Shown here: positions 39,315-53,599 of the stretch, piece by piece
Numbering within the stretch: position 1 is the stretch's first letter
Layout: each line of letters starts with the position of its first letter
Assembly (NCBI RefSeq): GCF_051401765.1
Contig: NW_027480481.1
Location: 1,054,001 to 1,118,000, forward strand
Origin: Calliopsis andreniformis
Lineage: Eukaryota > Arthropoda > Insecta > Hymenoptera > Andrenidae
Direction of reading: 5' to 3'
Length of the DNA stretch: 64,000 nt
Made by a program: the position numbers and the translations under genes
Notes under the pieces: generated by a model
Database searches by the model: none
Told to the model about the DNA's origin: nothing
The model's input: only the letters and a program-made list of their open reading frames with translations

Positions 39315-42300
39315 ATGCTTAATCCTCAATCCTCAATCCTCAGTCCTCAATCCTCAATCCTCAAACCACAAACCTCAATCCTCTACCGTCAGTCCTCGTC
39401 CTCAATCCTCAAACCTCAATCCTCAATCCTCAGTATTCAATCATCAATACTCAATCTTCAATCCTCAATCCTCAATCTTCAATCTTCAATCCTCAGTCCT
39501 CAAACCTCAATCCTGAATCTTCAATACTCAACCTTCAAGCCTCAATCCTCAGTCCTCAATCCTCAATCCTCAATCTTCAATCCTCAATATCCAATCTTCA
39601 ATACTCAATCCTCAATCCTCAATCCTCAATCCTCAATTTTCAATCCTCAATCCTCAATCCTCAGACCTCAATCATCAATATTCAACCCTCAGTCCTCGTC
39701 CTCAATCCACAACACTCAATCCTCAATCCTCAACATTCAACCATCAATGTTCAATCTTCAATCCTCAATGCTCAATCCTCAATCCTCAATCCTCAATCCT
39801 CAATCTTCAATCCACAATCCTCAATCCTCAATCCTCAATCCTCAATCTTCAATCCTCAATACTCAATCTTCAATCCTCAATCCTCAATTGTCAACCCTCA
39901 ATCCTCAATCTTCAGTCCTCAATACTCAATTTTCAATCCTCAATCCTCAATCCTCAATCCTCAATTCTCAATCCTCAATCCTCTGTCCTCAGTCCTCAAA
40001 CCTCAATCCTCAACACTCAGCCCTCATCCTCCATCCTCAATCCTTAATCATCAATCCTCAATCTTCAATCCTCAATATTCAATCATCAACCCTCAATCCT
40101 CAACCATCAATCCTCAATCCTCAATCCTCAGTGATCAATACTCAATCTTTAATACACATTCCTCAATCCTCAATCCTCAATCCTCAATCCTCAATCCTCA
40201 ATCGTCATTTCTCAAACCTCAATCCTCAACCCTCAGTCCTCATCCTCAATTCTCAATTCTCAATCCTCAATCATCAATCCTCAATCTTCAATCCTCAATA
40301 ATCAATCTCCAATTCAAGGTCCTGAATCCTCAATCCTCAATCCTCAATCTTCAATCCTCAATAATCAATCTCCAATCCTAGATCCTCAATCCTCAATCCT
40401 CAATACTCAATCCTCAATCCTCATTCTTCAATCCTCAATACCCAACCCTCAATCTTCAATCCTCAATCCTCAATCCTCAATCCTCAATCCTCAATCCTCA
40501 ATCTTCAATCTTCAATACACAATCTTCAATCATCATTCCTCAATCCTCAATCCTCAATCCTCAATTTTCAATCCGCGATACTCAATCTTCAATCCTCAAT
40601 CCTCAATCCTCAATCCTCTATCCTCAATTTTCAATCCTCAATCCTCAATCCTCAGACCTCAATCATCAATATTCAACCCTCAGTACTCGTCCTCAATCCA
40701 CAACACTCAATTCTCAATCCTCAATCTTCCATCATCAATACTCAATCTTCAATCCTCAATGCTCAATCCTCAATCCTCAATCCTCAATCCTCAATCTTCA
40801 ATCCTCAATCCTCAATCCTCAATCCTCAATCCTCAATCTTCAATCCTCAATACTCAATCTTCAATCCTCAATCCTCAATCCTCAATACTCAATCCTCAAT
40901 CTTCAATCCTCAATACTCAATTTTCAACCCTCAATCATCAATCCTCAATTCTCAATCCTCAATCCTCAATCCTCAATCCTCAATCCTCAACTCTCGATCC
41001 CCAATCCTCAGTCCTCAGTCCTCAATCCTCAGTCCTCAAACCTCTATCCTGAATCTTCAATACTCAACCTTCAAGCCTCAATCCTCAGTCCTCAATCCTC
41101 AATCCTCAATCTTCAATCCTCAATATCCAATCTTCAATCCTCAATCCTCAATCCTCAATCCTCAATTTTCAATCCTCAATCCTCAATCCTCAGACCTCAA
41201 TCATCAATATTCAACCCTCAGTCCTCGTCCTCAATCCACAACCCTCAATCCTCAATCCTCAATCTTCAATCATCAATATTCAATCTTCAATCCTCAATGC
41301 TCAATCCTCAATCCTCAATCCTCTATCCTCAATCTTTAATCCTCAATCCTCAATCCTCAATCCTCAATCCTCAATCTTCAATCCTCAATACACAATCTTC
41401 AATCCACAATCCACAATCGTCAATCCTCAATCCTCAATCTTCAATCCTCAATACTCAATCTTCAATCCTCAATCCTCAATCCTCAATTCTCAATCCTCAG
41501 TCCTCTGTCCTCAGTCCTCAAACCTCAATCCTCAACACTCAGCCCTCATCCTCCATCCTCAATCCTTAATCATCAATCCTCAATCTTCAATCCTCAATAT
41601 TCAATCATCAACCCTCAATCCTCAACACTCAATCCTCAATCCTCAATCCTCAGTGATCAATACTCAATCTTTAATACACAATCCTCAATCCTCAATCCTC
41701 AATCCTCAATCCTCAATTCTCAATCCTCATTTCTCAAACCTCAATCCTCAACCCTCAGTCCTCATCCTCAATTCTCAATTCTCAATTCTCAATCCTCAAT
41801 CATCAATCCTCAATCTTCAATCCTCAATAATCAATCTCCAATCCTAGATACTCAATCCTCAATCCTCAATCCCCAATCTTCAATCCTCAATAATCAATCT
41901 CCAATCCTAGATACTCAATCCTCAATCCTCAATCCCCAATCTTCAATCCTCAATATTCAATCTCCAATTCTAGATCCTCAACCCTCAATCCTCAATCCTC
42001 AATCCTCAATCCTCATTCTTCAATCCTCAATACCCAATCCTCAATCTTCAGTCCTCTATCAACAATCCTTAATTCTCAATCCTCAATCCTCAGTCCTCAG
42101 CCGCCAAACCTCAATCCCCGACCATCAGCCCTCATCCTCATTCCTCAGTCCTCAATCCTCAGTCCTCAGTCCTCAAACCTCAATCCTCAACCCTCAGCCC
42201 TCAGCCTCCATCCACAGTCCTCAATCCTCAATCCTCAATCTTCAATCCTCCGTACTCAATATTCAATCCCCAATCCTCAATCCTCAATCCTCAATCCTCA

Positions 42301-42570
42301 ATCCTCAGGCATCAATACTCAATCTTCAATACTCAATCCTCAATCCTCAATCCTCAATCCTCAACCCTACCCTCAATCCCTATTCTTCAAACCTCAATCC
42401 TCAACCCTCAGTCCTCATACTCAATTCTCAATCATCAATCCTCAATCCTCAATCCTCAATCTTCAATCCTCAATAATCAATCTCCAATCCTAGATCCTCA
42501 ATCCACAATCTTCAATCCTTAATTCTCAATCATCAATCCTCAATCCCCAGTCTTCAATCTTCAATCCTCA
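39315..42570. repeat. Right-hand unit R1, 3,256 bases
   Basis: Starts with a CAATGCTTAATCC step followed by AAACCACAAACC and CTCTACCGTCAGTCCTCGTC, a string that recurs at 42,571, 46,826 and 50,090. It includes AATTCAAGGTCCTG near 40.31 kb, a sequence not seen in the left half. It then runs into material shared with 37.85-39.3 kb. No hairpin landmark is present. Confidence 0.75.
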
Positions 42571-45500
42571 ATGCTTAATCCTCAATCCTCAATCCTCAGT
42601 CCTCAATCCTCAATCCTCAAACCACAAACCTCAATCCTCTACCGTCAGTCCTCGTCCTCAATCCTCAAACCTCAATCCTCAATCCTCAGTATTCAATCAT
42701 CAATACTCAATCTTCAATCCTCAATCCTCAATCTTCAATCTTCAATCCTCAGTCCTCAAACCTCAATCCTGAATCTTCAATACTCAACCTTCAAGCCTCA
42801 ATCCTCAGTCCTCAATCCTCAATCCTCAATCTTCAATCCTCAATATCCAATCTTCAATACTCAATCCTCAATCCTCAATCCTCAATCTTCAATCCTCAAT
42901 ACTCAATCTTCAATCCTCAATCCTCAATTGTCAACCCTCAATCCTCAATCTTCAGTCCTCAATACTCAATTTTCAATCCTCAATCCTCAATCCTCAATCC
43001 TCAATTCTCAATCCTCAATCCTCTGTCCTCAGTCCTCAAACCTCAATCCTCAACACTCAGCCCTCATCCTCCATCCTCAATACTTAATCATCAATCCTCA
43101 ATCTTCAATCCTCAATATTCAATCATCAACCCTCAATCCTCAACCATCAATCCTCAATCCTCAATCCTCAGTGATCAATACTCAATCTTTAATACACATT
43201 CCTCAATCCTCAATCCTCAATCCTCAATCCTCAATCCTCAATCGTCATTTCTCAAACCTCAATCCTCAACCCTCAGTCCTCATCCTCAATTCTCAATTCT
43301 CAATCCTCAATCATCAATCCTCAATCTTCAATCCTCAATAATCAATCTCCAATTCAAGGTCCTGAATCCTCAATCCTCAATGCTCAATCTTCAATCCTCA
43401 ATAATCAATCTCCAATCCTAGATCCTCAATCCTCAATCCTCAATACTCAATCCTCAATCCTCATTCTTCAATCCTCAATACCCAACCCTCAATCTTCAAT
43501 CCTCAATCCTCAATCCTCAATCCTCAATCCTCAATCCTCAATCTTCAATCTTCAATACACAATCTTCAATCATCATTCCTCAATCCTCAATCCTCAATCC
43601 TCAATTTTCAATCCGCGATACTCAATCTTCAATCCTCAATCCTCAATCCTCAATCCTCAATCCTCAATTTTCAATCCTCAATCCTCAATCCTCAGACCTC
43701 AATCATCAATATTCAACCCTCAGTACTCGTCCTCAATCCACAACACTCAATTCTCAATCCTCAATCTTCCATCATCAATACTCAATCTTCAATCCTCAAT
43801 GCTCAATCCTCAATCCTCAATCCTCAATCCTCAATCTTCAATCCTCAATCCTCAATCCTCAATCCTCAATCCTCAATCTTCAATCCTCAATACTCAATCT
43901 TCAATCCTCAATCCTCAATCCTCAATACTCAATCCTCAATCTTCAATCCTCAATACTCAATTTTCAACCCTCAATCATCAATCCTCAATTCTCAATCCTC
44001 AATCCTCAATCCTCAATCCTCAATCCTCAACTCTCGATCCCCAATCCTCAGTCCTCAGTCCTCAAACCTCAATCCTCAACCCTCAGCCCTCATCATCCAT
44101 CCTCAACCCTCAAACCTCAATCCTCAATCTTCAATCCTCAATACTCAGTCTTCAATCCTCAATCCTCAATCCTCAATCCTCAGTCCTCAATCCTCAGTGA
44201 TCAATCCTCAATCTTCCATCCTCAGTACTCAATATTCAATCCCCAATCCTCAATCCTCAATCCTCAATCCTCAATCCTCAATCCTCAATCCTCATTCCTC
44301 AATCCTCATTCCTCAAACCTCAATCCTCAACCCTCAGTCCTCATCCTCAATACTCAATCCCCAATCCTCAATCCTCAATCCTCAATCTTCAATCCTCAAT
44401 AATCAATCTCCAATCCTAGATCGTCGATCCACAATCTTCAATCCTTAATTCTCAATCTTCAATCCTCAATCCCCAGTCTTCAATATTCAATCCTCAATGC
44501 TCAATCCTCAATCCTCAATCCTCAGTCCTCAATCCTCAGTCCTCAATCCTCAAACCTAAATCCTCTACCGTCAGTCCTCGTCCTCAATCCTCAAACCTCA
44601 ATCCTCAATTCTCAATATTCAATCATCAATACTCAATCTTCAATCCTCAATCCTCAGTCCTCAATCCTCAATACTCAACCTTCAATATTCAACACACAAT
44701 CCTCAGCCATGAATCCTCAATGCTCAACCATCAATCCTCAATTCTCAATACTCAATCCTCAATCGCCAATCCTCAATCCCCAATCCTCAATCTCCAATCC
44801 TCAATCCTCAGTCCTCAATCCTCAGTCCTCAATCCTCAAACCTAAATCCTCTACCGTCAGTCCTCGTCCTCAATCCTCAAACCTCAATCCTCAATTCTCA
44901 ATATTCAATCATCAATACTCAATCTTCAATCCTCAATCGTCAATCCTCAATCCTGAATCTTCAATCCTCAATAATCAATCTCCAATCCTACATCCTCAAT
45001 CCCCAATCCTCAATCCTTAATCCTCAATCTTCAATCCTCTATCGCCAGTCCTCAATCTTCAATCCTCAATGCTCAATCCTCAATCCTCAATCCTCAATCC
45101 CCAATCTTCAATACTCAATAATCAATCTCCAATCCTAGATCCTCAATCCTCAATCCTCAATCCCCAATCTTCAATCCTCAATAGTCAATCTCCAATTCTA
45201 GATCCTCAACCCTCAATCTTCAATCCTCAATCCTCAATCCTAATTCTTCAATCCTCAATACCCAATCCTCAATCTTGAATCCTCTATCAACAATCCTTAA
45301 TTCTCAATCCTCAATCGTCAGTCCTCAGCCGTCAAACCTCAATCCCCGACCCTCAGCCCTCATCCTCAATCCTCAGTCCTCAATCCTCAGTCCTCAGTCC
45401 TCAAACCTCAATCCTCAACCCTCAGACATCATCCTCAATCCTCAATCCTCAATCCTCAATCCTCAATCCTCAATCTTCAATCCCTAATACTCAATCTTCA

Positions 45501-46825
45501 ATCCTCAATCCTCAGTCCTCAAACCTCTATCCTGAATCTTCAATACTCAACCTTCAAGCCTCAATCCTCAGTCCTCAATCCTCAATCCTCAATCTTCAAT
45601 CCTCAATATCCAATCTTCAATCCTCAATCCTCAATCCTCAATCCTCAATCCTCAATATTCAATCCTCAATCCTCAATCCTCAGACCTCAATCATCAATAT
45701 TCAACCCTCAGTCCTCGTCCTCAATCCACAACCCTCAATCCTCAATCCTCAATCTTCAATCATCAATATTCAATCTTCAATCCTCAATGCTCAATCCTCA
45801 ATCCTCAATCCTCTATCCTCAATCTTTAATCCTCAATCCTCAATCCTCAATCCTCAATCCTCAATCTTCAATCCTCAATACACAATCTTCAATCCACAAT
45901 CCACAATCGTCAATCCTCAATCCTCAATCTTCAATCCTCAATACTCAATCTTCAATCCTCAATCCTCAATCCTCAACTCTCAATCCTCAGTCCTCTGTCC
46001 TCAGTCCTCAAACCTCAATCCTCAACACTCAGCCCTCATCCTCCATCCTCAATCCTTAATCATCAATCCTCAATCTTCAATCCTCAATATTCAATCATCA
46101 ACCCTCAATCCTCAACACTCAATCCTCAATCCTCAATCCTCAGTGATCAATACTCAATCTTTAATACACAATCCTCAATCCTCAATCCCCAATCTTCAAT
46201 CCTGAATATTCAATCTCCAATTCTAGATCCTCAACCCTCAATCCTCAATCCTCAATCCTCAATCCTCATTCTTCAATCCTCAATACCCAATCCTCAATCT
46301 TCAGTCCTCTATCAACAATCCTTAATTCTCAATCCTCAATCCTCAGTCCTCAGCCGCCAAACCTCAATCCCCGACCATCAGCCCTCATCCTCATTCCTCA
46401 GTCCTCAATCCTCAGTCCTCAGTCCTCAAACCTCAATCCTCAACCCTCAGCCCTCATCCTCCATCCACAATCCTCAATCCTCAATCCTCAATCTTCAATC
46501 TTCAGTACTCAATATTCAATCCCCAATCCTCAATCCTCAATCCTCAATCCTCAATCCTCAGGGATCAATACTCAATCTTCAATACTCAATCCTTAATCCT
46601 CAATCCTCAATCCTCAACCCTCAACCCTCAATCCCCATTCTTCAAACCTCAATCCTCAACCCTCAGTCCTCATCCTCAATTCTCAATCCTCAATCCTCAA
46701 TCCTCAATCCTCTATCTTCAATCCTCAATAATCAATCTCCAATCCTAGATCCTCAATCCACAATCTTCAATCCTTAATTCTCAGTCATCAATCCTCAATC
46801 CCCAGTCTTCAATCTTCAATCCTCA
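42571..46825. repeat. Right-hand unit R2, 4,255 bases
   Basis: Copy of R1 with a 216-base deletion near 42.88 kb, so the offset falls from 3,256 to 3,040 (40,759 pairs with 43,799). From about 44.1 kb it switches to the AGCCATGAATCC segment otherwise seen at 20.5, 28.5 and 36.2 kb. It then returns to R1-type sequence (41,297 pairs with 45,787, offset 4,490), with a deletion of roughly 230 bases near 46.18 kb. Confidence 0.72.
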
Positions 46826-49800
46826 ATGCTTAATCCTCAATCCTCAATCCTCAGTCCTCAATCCTCAATCCTCAAACCACAAACCTCAATCCTCTACCGT
46901 CAGTCCTCGTCCTCAATCCTCAAACCTCTATCCTCAATCCTCAGTATTCAATCATCAATACTCAATCTTCAATCCTCAATCCTCAATCTTCAATCCTCAA
47001 TCCTCAGTCCTCAAACCTCAATCCTGGATCTTCAATACTCAACCTTCAAGCCTCAATCCTCAGTCCTCAATCCTCAATCCTCAATCTTCAATCCTCAATA
47101 TCCAATCTTCAATCCTCAATCCTCAATCCTCAATCCTCAATCCTCAATTTTCAATCCTCAATCCTCAATCCTCAGACCTCAATCATCAATATTCAACCCT
47201 CAGTCCTCGTCCTCAATCCACAACACTCAATCCTCAATCCTCAATCTTCAACCATCAATGTTCAATCTTCAATCCTCAATGCTCAATCCTCAATCCTCAA
47301 TCCTCAATCCTCAATCTTCAATCCTCAATCCTCAATCCTCAGTCCTCAATCCTCAATCTTCAATCCTCAATAATCAATCTTCAATCCTCAATCCTCAATC
47401 GTCAATCCTCAATCCTCAATCTTCAGTCCTCAATACTCAATCTTCAATCCTCAATCCTCAATCCTCAATCCTCAATTCTCAATCCTCAATCCTCTGTCCT
47501 CAGTCCTCAAACCTCAATCCTCAACACTCAGCCCTCATCCTCCATCCTCAATCCTTAATCATCAATCCTCAATCATCAATCCTCAATCTTCAATCCTCAA
47601 TAATCAATCTCCAATTCAAGGTCCTCAATCCTCAATCCTCAATTCTCAATCTTCAATCCTCAATAATCAATCTCCAATCCTAGATCCTCAATCCTCAATC
47701 CTCAATACTCAATCCTCAATCCTCATTCTTCAATCCTCAATACCCAACCCTCAATCTTCAATCCTCAATCCTCAATCCTCAATCCTCAATCCTCAATCCT
47801 CAATCTTCAATCTTCAATACACAATCTTCAATCATCATTCCTCAATCCTCAATCCTCAATCCTCAATCTTCAATCCTCGATACTCAATCTTCAATCCTCA
47901 ATCCTCAATCCTCAATCCTCAATCCTCAATTTTCAATCCTCAATCCTCAATCCTCAGACCTCAATCATCAATATTCAACCCTCAGTACTCGTCCTCAATG
48001 CACAACACTCAATCCTCAATCCTCAATCTTCAATCATCAATACTCAATCTTCAATCCTCAACGCTCAATCCTCAATCCTCAATCCTCAATCTTCAATCCT
48101 CAATCCTCAATCCTCAATCCTCAATCCTCAATCCCCAATCTTCAATACTCAATAATCAATCTCCAATCCTAGATCCTCAATCCTCAATCCTCAATCCCCA
48201 ATCTTCAATCCTCAATAGTCAATCTCCAATTCTAGATCCTCAACCCTCAATCTTCAATCCTCAATCCTCAATCCTAATTCTTCAATCCTCAATACCCAAT
48301 CCTCAATCTTCAATCCTCTATCAACAATCCTTAATTCTCAATCCTCAATCGTCAGTCCTCAGCCGTCAAACCTCAATCCCCGACCCTCAGCCCTCATCCT
48401 CAATCCTCAGTCCTCAATCCTCAGTCCTCAGTCCTCAAACCTCAATCCTCAACCCTCAGACATCATCCTCAATCCTCAATCCTCAATCCTCAATCCTCAA
48501 TCCTCAATCTTCAATCCCTAATACTCAATCTTCAATCCTCAATCCTCAGTCCTCAAACCTCTATCCTGAATCTTCAATACTCAACTTTCAAGCCTCAATC
48601 CTCAGTCCTCAATCCTCAATCCTCAATCTTCAATCCTCAATATCCAATCTTCAATCCTCAATCCTCAATCCTCAATCCTCAATCCTCAATATTCAATCCT
48701 CAATCCTCAATCCTCAGACCTCAATCATCAATATTCAACCCTCAGTCCTCGTCCTCAATCCACAACCCTCAATCCTCAATCCTCAATCTTCAATCATCAA
48801 TATTCAATCTTCAATCCTCAATGCTCAATCCTCAATCCTCAATCCTCTATCCTCAATCTTTAATCCTCAATCCTCAATCCTCAATCCTCAATCCTCAATC
48901 TTCAATCCTCAATACACAATCTTCAATCCACAATCCACAATCGTCAATCCTCAATCCTCAATCTTCAATCCTCAATACTCAATCTTCAATCCTCAATCCT
49001 CAATCCTCAACTCTCAATCCTCAGTCCTCTGTCCTCAGTCCTCAAACCTCAATCCTCAACACTCAGCCCTCATCCTCCATCCTCAATCCTTAATCATCAA
49101 TCCTCAATCTTCAATCCTCAATATTCAATCATCAACCCTCAATCCTCAACACTCAATCCTCAATCCTCAATCCTCAGTGATCAATACTCAATCTTTAATA
49201 CACAATCCTCAATCCTCAATCCTCAATCCTCAATCCTCAATCCTCAATCCTCATTTCTCAAACCTCAATCCTCAACCCTCAGTCCTCATCCTCAATTCTC
49301 AATTCTCAATCCTCAATCATCAATCCTCAATCTTCAATCCTCAATAATCAATCTCCAATCCTAGATACTCAATCCTCAATCCTCCATCCCCAATCTTCAA
49401 TCCTCAATAATCAATCTCCAATCCTAGATACTCAATCCTCAATCCTCAATCCCCAATCTTCAATCCTGAATATTCAATCTCCAATTCTAGATCCTCAACC
49501 CTCAATCCTCAATCCTCAATCCTCAATCCTCATTCTTCAATCCTCAATACCCAATCCTCAATCTTCAGTCCTCTATCAACAATCCTTAATTCTCAATCCT
49601 CAATCCTCAGTCCTCAGCCGCCAAACCTCAATCCCCGACCATCAGCCCTCATCCTCATTCCTCAGTCCTCAATCCTCAGTCCTCAGTCCTCAAACCTCAA
49701 TCCTCAACCCTCAGCCCTCATCCTCCATCCACAATCCTCAATCCTCAATCCTCAATCTTCAATCTTCAGTACTCAATATTCAATCCCCAATCCTCAATCC

Positions 49801-50089
49801 TCAATCCTCAATCCTCAATCCTCAGGGATCAATACTCAATCTTCAATACTCAATCCTTAATCCTCAATCCTCAATCCTCAACCCTCAACCCTCAATCCCC
49901 ATTCTTCAAACCTCAATCCTCAACCCTCAGTCCTCATCCTCAATTCTCAATCCTCAATCCTCAATCCTCAATCCTCTATCTTCAATCCTCAATAATCAAT
50001 CTCCAATCCTAGATCCTCAATCCACAATCTTCAATCCTTAATTCTCAGTCATCAATCCTCAATCCCCAGTCTTCAATCTTCAATCCTCA
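46826..50089. repeat. Right-hand unit R3, 3,264 bases
   Basis: Begins with the same AAACCACAAACC start string as R1 and R2. The AATTCAAGGTCC marker is at about 47.61 kb. From about 48.07 kb it joins the segment also found at 45.07 kb (45,787 pairs with 48,821, offset 3,034) and keeps the full-length stretch that is deleted near 46.18 kb in R2. Confidence 0.72.
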
Positions 50090-51025
50090 ATGCTTAATCC
50101 TCAATCCTCAATCCTCAGTCCTCAATCCTCAATCCTCAAACCACAAACCTCAATCCTCTACCGTCAGTCCTCGTCCTCAATCCTCAAACCTCTATCCTCA
50201 ATCCTCAGTATTCAATCATCAATACTCAATCTTCAATCCTCAATCCTCAATCTTCAATCCTCAATCCTCAGTCCTCAAACCTCAATCCTGGATCTTCAAT
50301 ACTCAACCTTCAAGCCTCAATCCTCAGTCCTCAATCCCCAATCCTCAATCTTCAATCCTCAATATCCAATCTTCAATCCTCAATCCTCAATCCTCAATCC
50401 TCAATCCTCAATTTTCAATCCTCAATCCTCAATCCTCAGACCTCAATCATCAATATTCAACCCTCAGTCCTCGTCCTCAATCCACAACACTCAATCCTCA
50501 ATATTCAATCCTCAATCCTCAATCCTCAGACCTCAATCATCAATATTCAACCCTCAGTCCTCGTCCTCAATCCACAACCCTCAATCCTCAATCCTCAATC
50601 TTCAATCATCAATATTCAATCTTCAATCCTCAATGCTCAATCCTCAATCCTCAATCCTCAGTCCTCAATCCTCAGTGATCAATCCTCAATCTTCCATCCT
50701 CAGTACTCAATATTCAATCCCCAATCCTCACTCCTCAATCCTCAATCCTCAATCCTCAATCTTCAATCCTCAATAATCAATCTCCAATCCTAGATCGTCG
50801 ATCCACAATCTTCAATCCTTAATTCTCAATCTTCAATCCTCAATCCCCAGTCTTCAATATTCAATCCTCAATGCTCAATCCTCAATCCTCAATCCTCAGT
50901 CCTCAATCCTCAGTCCTCAATCCTCAAACCTAAATCCTCTACCGTCAGTCCTCGTCCTCAATCCTCAAACCTCAATCCTCAATTCTCAATATTCAATCAT
51001 CAATACTCAATCTTCAATCCTCAAT
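50090..51025. repeat. Right-hand unit R4, truncated
   Basis: Matches R3 at offset 3,264 for about 430 bases. A local duplication follows, in which the AGACCTCAATCATCAATATTC string occurs twice, near 50.44 and 50.53 kb. From 50.67 kb it changes to the CAGTGATCAATCCTC segment seen near 44.19 kb. It ends where the 2,574-base duplication begins. Confidence 0.65.
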
Positions 51026-53599
51026 CCTCAGTCCTCAAACCTCAATCCTCAACCCTCAATATTCAACACACAATCCTCAGCCATGAATCCTCAATGCTCA
51101 ACCATCAATCCTCAATTCTCAATACCCAATCCTCAATCGCCAATCCTCAATCCCCAATCCTCAATCTCCAATCCTCAATCCTCAGTCCTCAATCCTCAGT
51201 CCTCAGTCCTCAAACCTAAATCCTCTACCGTCAGTCCTCGTCCTCAATCCTCAAACCTCAATCCTCAATTCTCAATATTCAATCATGAATACTCAATCTT
51301 CAATCCTCAATCCTCAATCCTCAATCCTCAATCTTCAATCCTCAATAATCAATCTCCAATCCTACATCCTCAATCTCCAATCCTCAATCCTTAATCCTCA
51401 ATCTTCAATCCTCTATCGCCAGTCCTCAATCTTCAATCCTCAATGCTCAATCCTCAATCCTCAATCCTCAGTCCTCAATCCTCAATCCTCAAACCTCAAT
51501 CCTCAACCGTCAGTCCTCGTCCTCAATCCTCAACCCTCAATCCTCAATCCTCAATCTTCAATCTCCAATCCTAGATCCTCAATCCTCAATCCTCAATCCC
51601 CAATCTTCAATCTTCAATAATCAATCTCCAATCCTAAATCCTCAATCCTCAATCCTCAATCCCCAATCTTCAATCCTCAATAATCAATCTCCAATCCTAG
51701 ATCCTCAACCCTCAATCCTCAATGCTCAATCCTCAATCCTCAATCCTCTATCCTCAATCTTCAACCCTCAATCCTCCATCCTCAACCCTCAATCCTCAAT
51801 CTTCAATCCTCAATACTCAATCTTCAATCCACAATCCACAATCGTCAATCCTCAATCCTCAATCTTCAATCCTCAATACTCAATTTTCAATCCTCAATCC
51901 TCAATCCTCAGTGATCAATACTCAATCATTAATACACAATCCTCAATTCTCAATCCTCAATCCTCAATCCTCAATCCTCAATCCTCATTTCACAAACCTC
52001 AATCCTCAACCCTCAGTCCTCATCCTCAATTCTCAATTCTCAATCCTCAATCATCAATCCTCAATCTTCAATCCTCAATCGCCAGTCCTCAATCTTCAAT
52101 CCTCAATGCTCAATCCTCAATCCTCAAGCCTCAGTCCTCAATCCTCAATCCTCAATCCTCAAACCTCAATCCTCAACCGTCAGTCCTCGTCCTCAATCCT
52201 CAACCCTCAATCCTCAATCCTCAATCTTCAATCTCCAATCCTAGATCCTCAATCCTCAATCCTCAGTCCCCAATCTTCAATACTCAATTATCAATCTCCA
52301 ATCCTAGATCCTCAATCCTCAATCCTCAATCCCCAATCTTCAATCCTCAATAGTCAATCTCCAATTCTGGATCCTCAACCCTCAATCTTCAATCATCAAT
52401 CCTCAATCCTAATTCTTCAATCCTCAATACCCAATCCTCAATCTTCAATCCTCTATCAACAATCCTTAATTCAAAATCCTCAATCGTCAGTCCTCAGCCG
52501 TCTAACCTCAATCCCCGACCCTCAGCCCTCATCCTCAATCCTCAGTCCTCAATCCTCAGTCCTCAGTCCTCAAACCTCAATCCTCAACCCTCAGACATCA
52601 TCCTCAATCCTCAATCCTCAATCCTCAGTCCTCAATCTTCAATCCCTAATACTCAATCTTCAATCCTCAATCCTCAGTCCTCAAACCTCAATCCTGAATC
52701 TTCAATACTCAACCTTCAAGCCTCAATCCTCAGTCCTCAATCCTCAATCCTCAATCTTCAATCCTCAATATCCAATCTTCAATACTCAATCCTCAATCCT
52801 CAATCCTCAATCCTCAATTTTCAATCCTCAATCCTCAATCCTCAGACCTCAATCATCAATATTCAACCCTCAGTCCTCGTCCTCAATCCACAACACTCAA
52901 TCCTCAATCCTCAACATTCAACCATCAATGTTCAATCTTCAATCCTCAATGCTCAATCCTCAATCCTCAATCGTCAATCCTCAATCTTCAATCCACAATC
53001 CTCAATCCTCAATCCTCAATCCTCAATCTTCAATCCTCAATACTCAATCTTCAATCCTCAATCCTCAATTGTCAACCCTCAATCCTCAATCTTCAGTCCT
53101 CAATACTCAATTTTCAATCCTCAATCCTCAATCCTCAATCCTCAATTCTCAATCCTCAATCCTCTGTCCTCAGTCCTCAAACCTCAATCCTCAACACTCA
53201 GCCCTCATCCTCCATCCTCAATCCTCAATCCTCAATCCTCAATCCTCAATTTTCAATCCTCAATCCTCAATCCTCAGACCTCAATCATCAATATTCAACC
53301 CTCAGTCCTCGTCCTCAATCCACAACACTCAATCCTCAATCCTCAACAATCAACCATCAATGTTCAATCTTCAATCCTCAATGCTCAATCCTCAATCCTC
53401 AATCCTCAATCCTCAATCTTCAATCCACAATCCTCAATCCTCAATCCTCAATCCTCAATCTTCAATCCTCAATACTCAATCTTCAATCCTCAATCCTCAA
53501 TTGTCAACCCTCAATCCTCAATCTTCAGTCCTCAATACTCAATTTTCAATCCTCAATCCTCAATCCTCAATCCTCAATTCTCAATCCTCAATCCTCTGT
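51026..53599. repeat. 2,574-base tandem duplication, copy 1
   Basis: The AGCCATGAATCC marker lies at 51,081 here and 53,655 in the next copy, 2,574 bases apart. The GAATACTCAATC marker (51,285/53,859) and CAATGCTC marker (51,722/54,296) keep that offset. I saw no differences in the stretches I compared. It contains the start of the longest open frame in the window (51,722-53,968), which is a by-product of the heptamer. Confidence 0.85.
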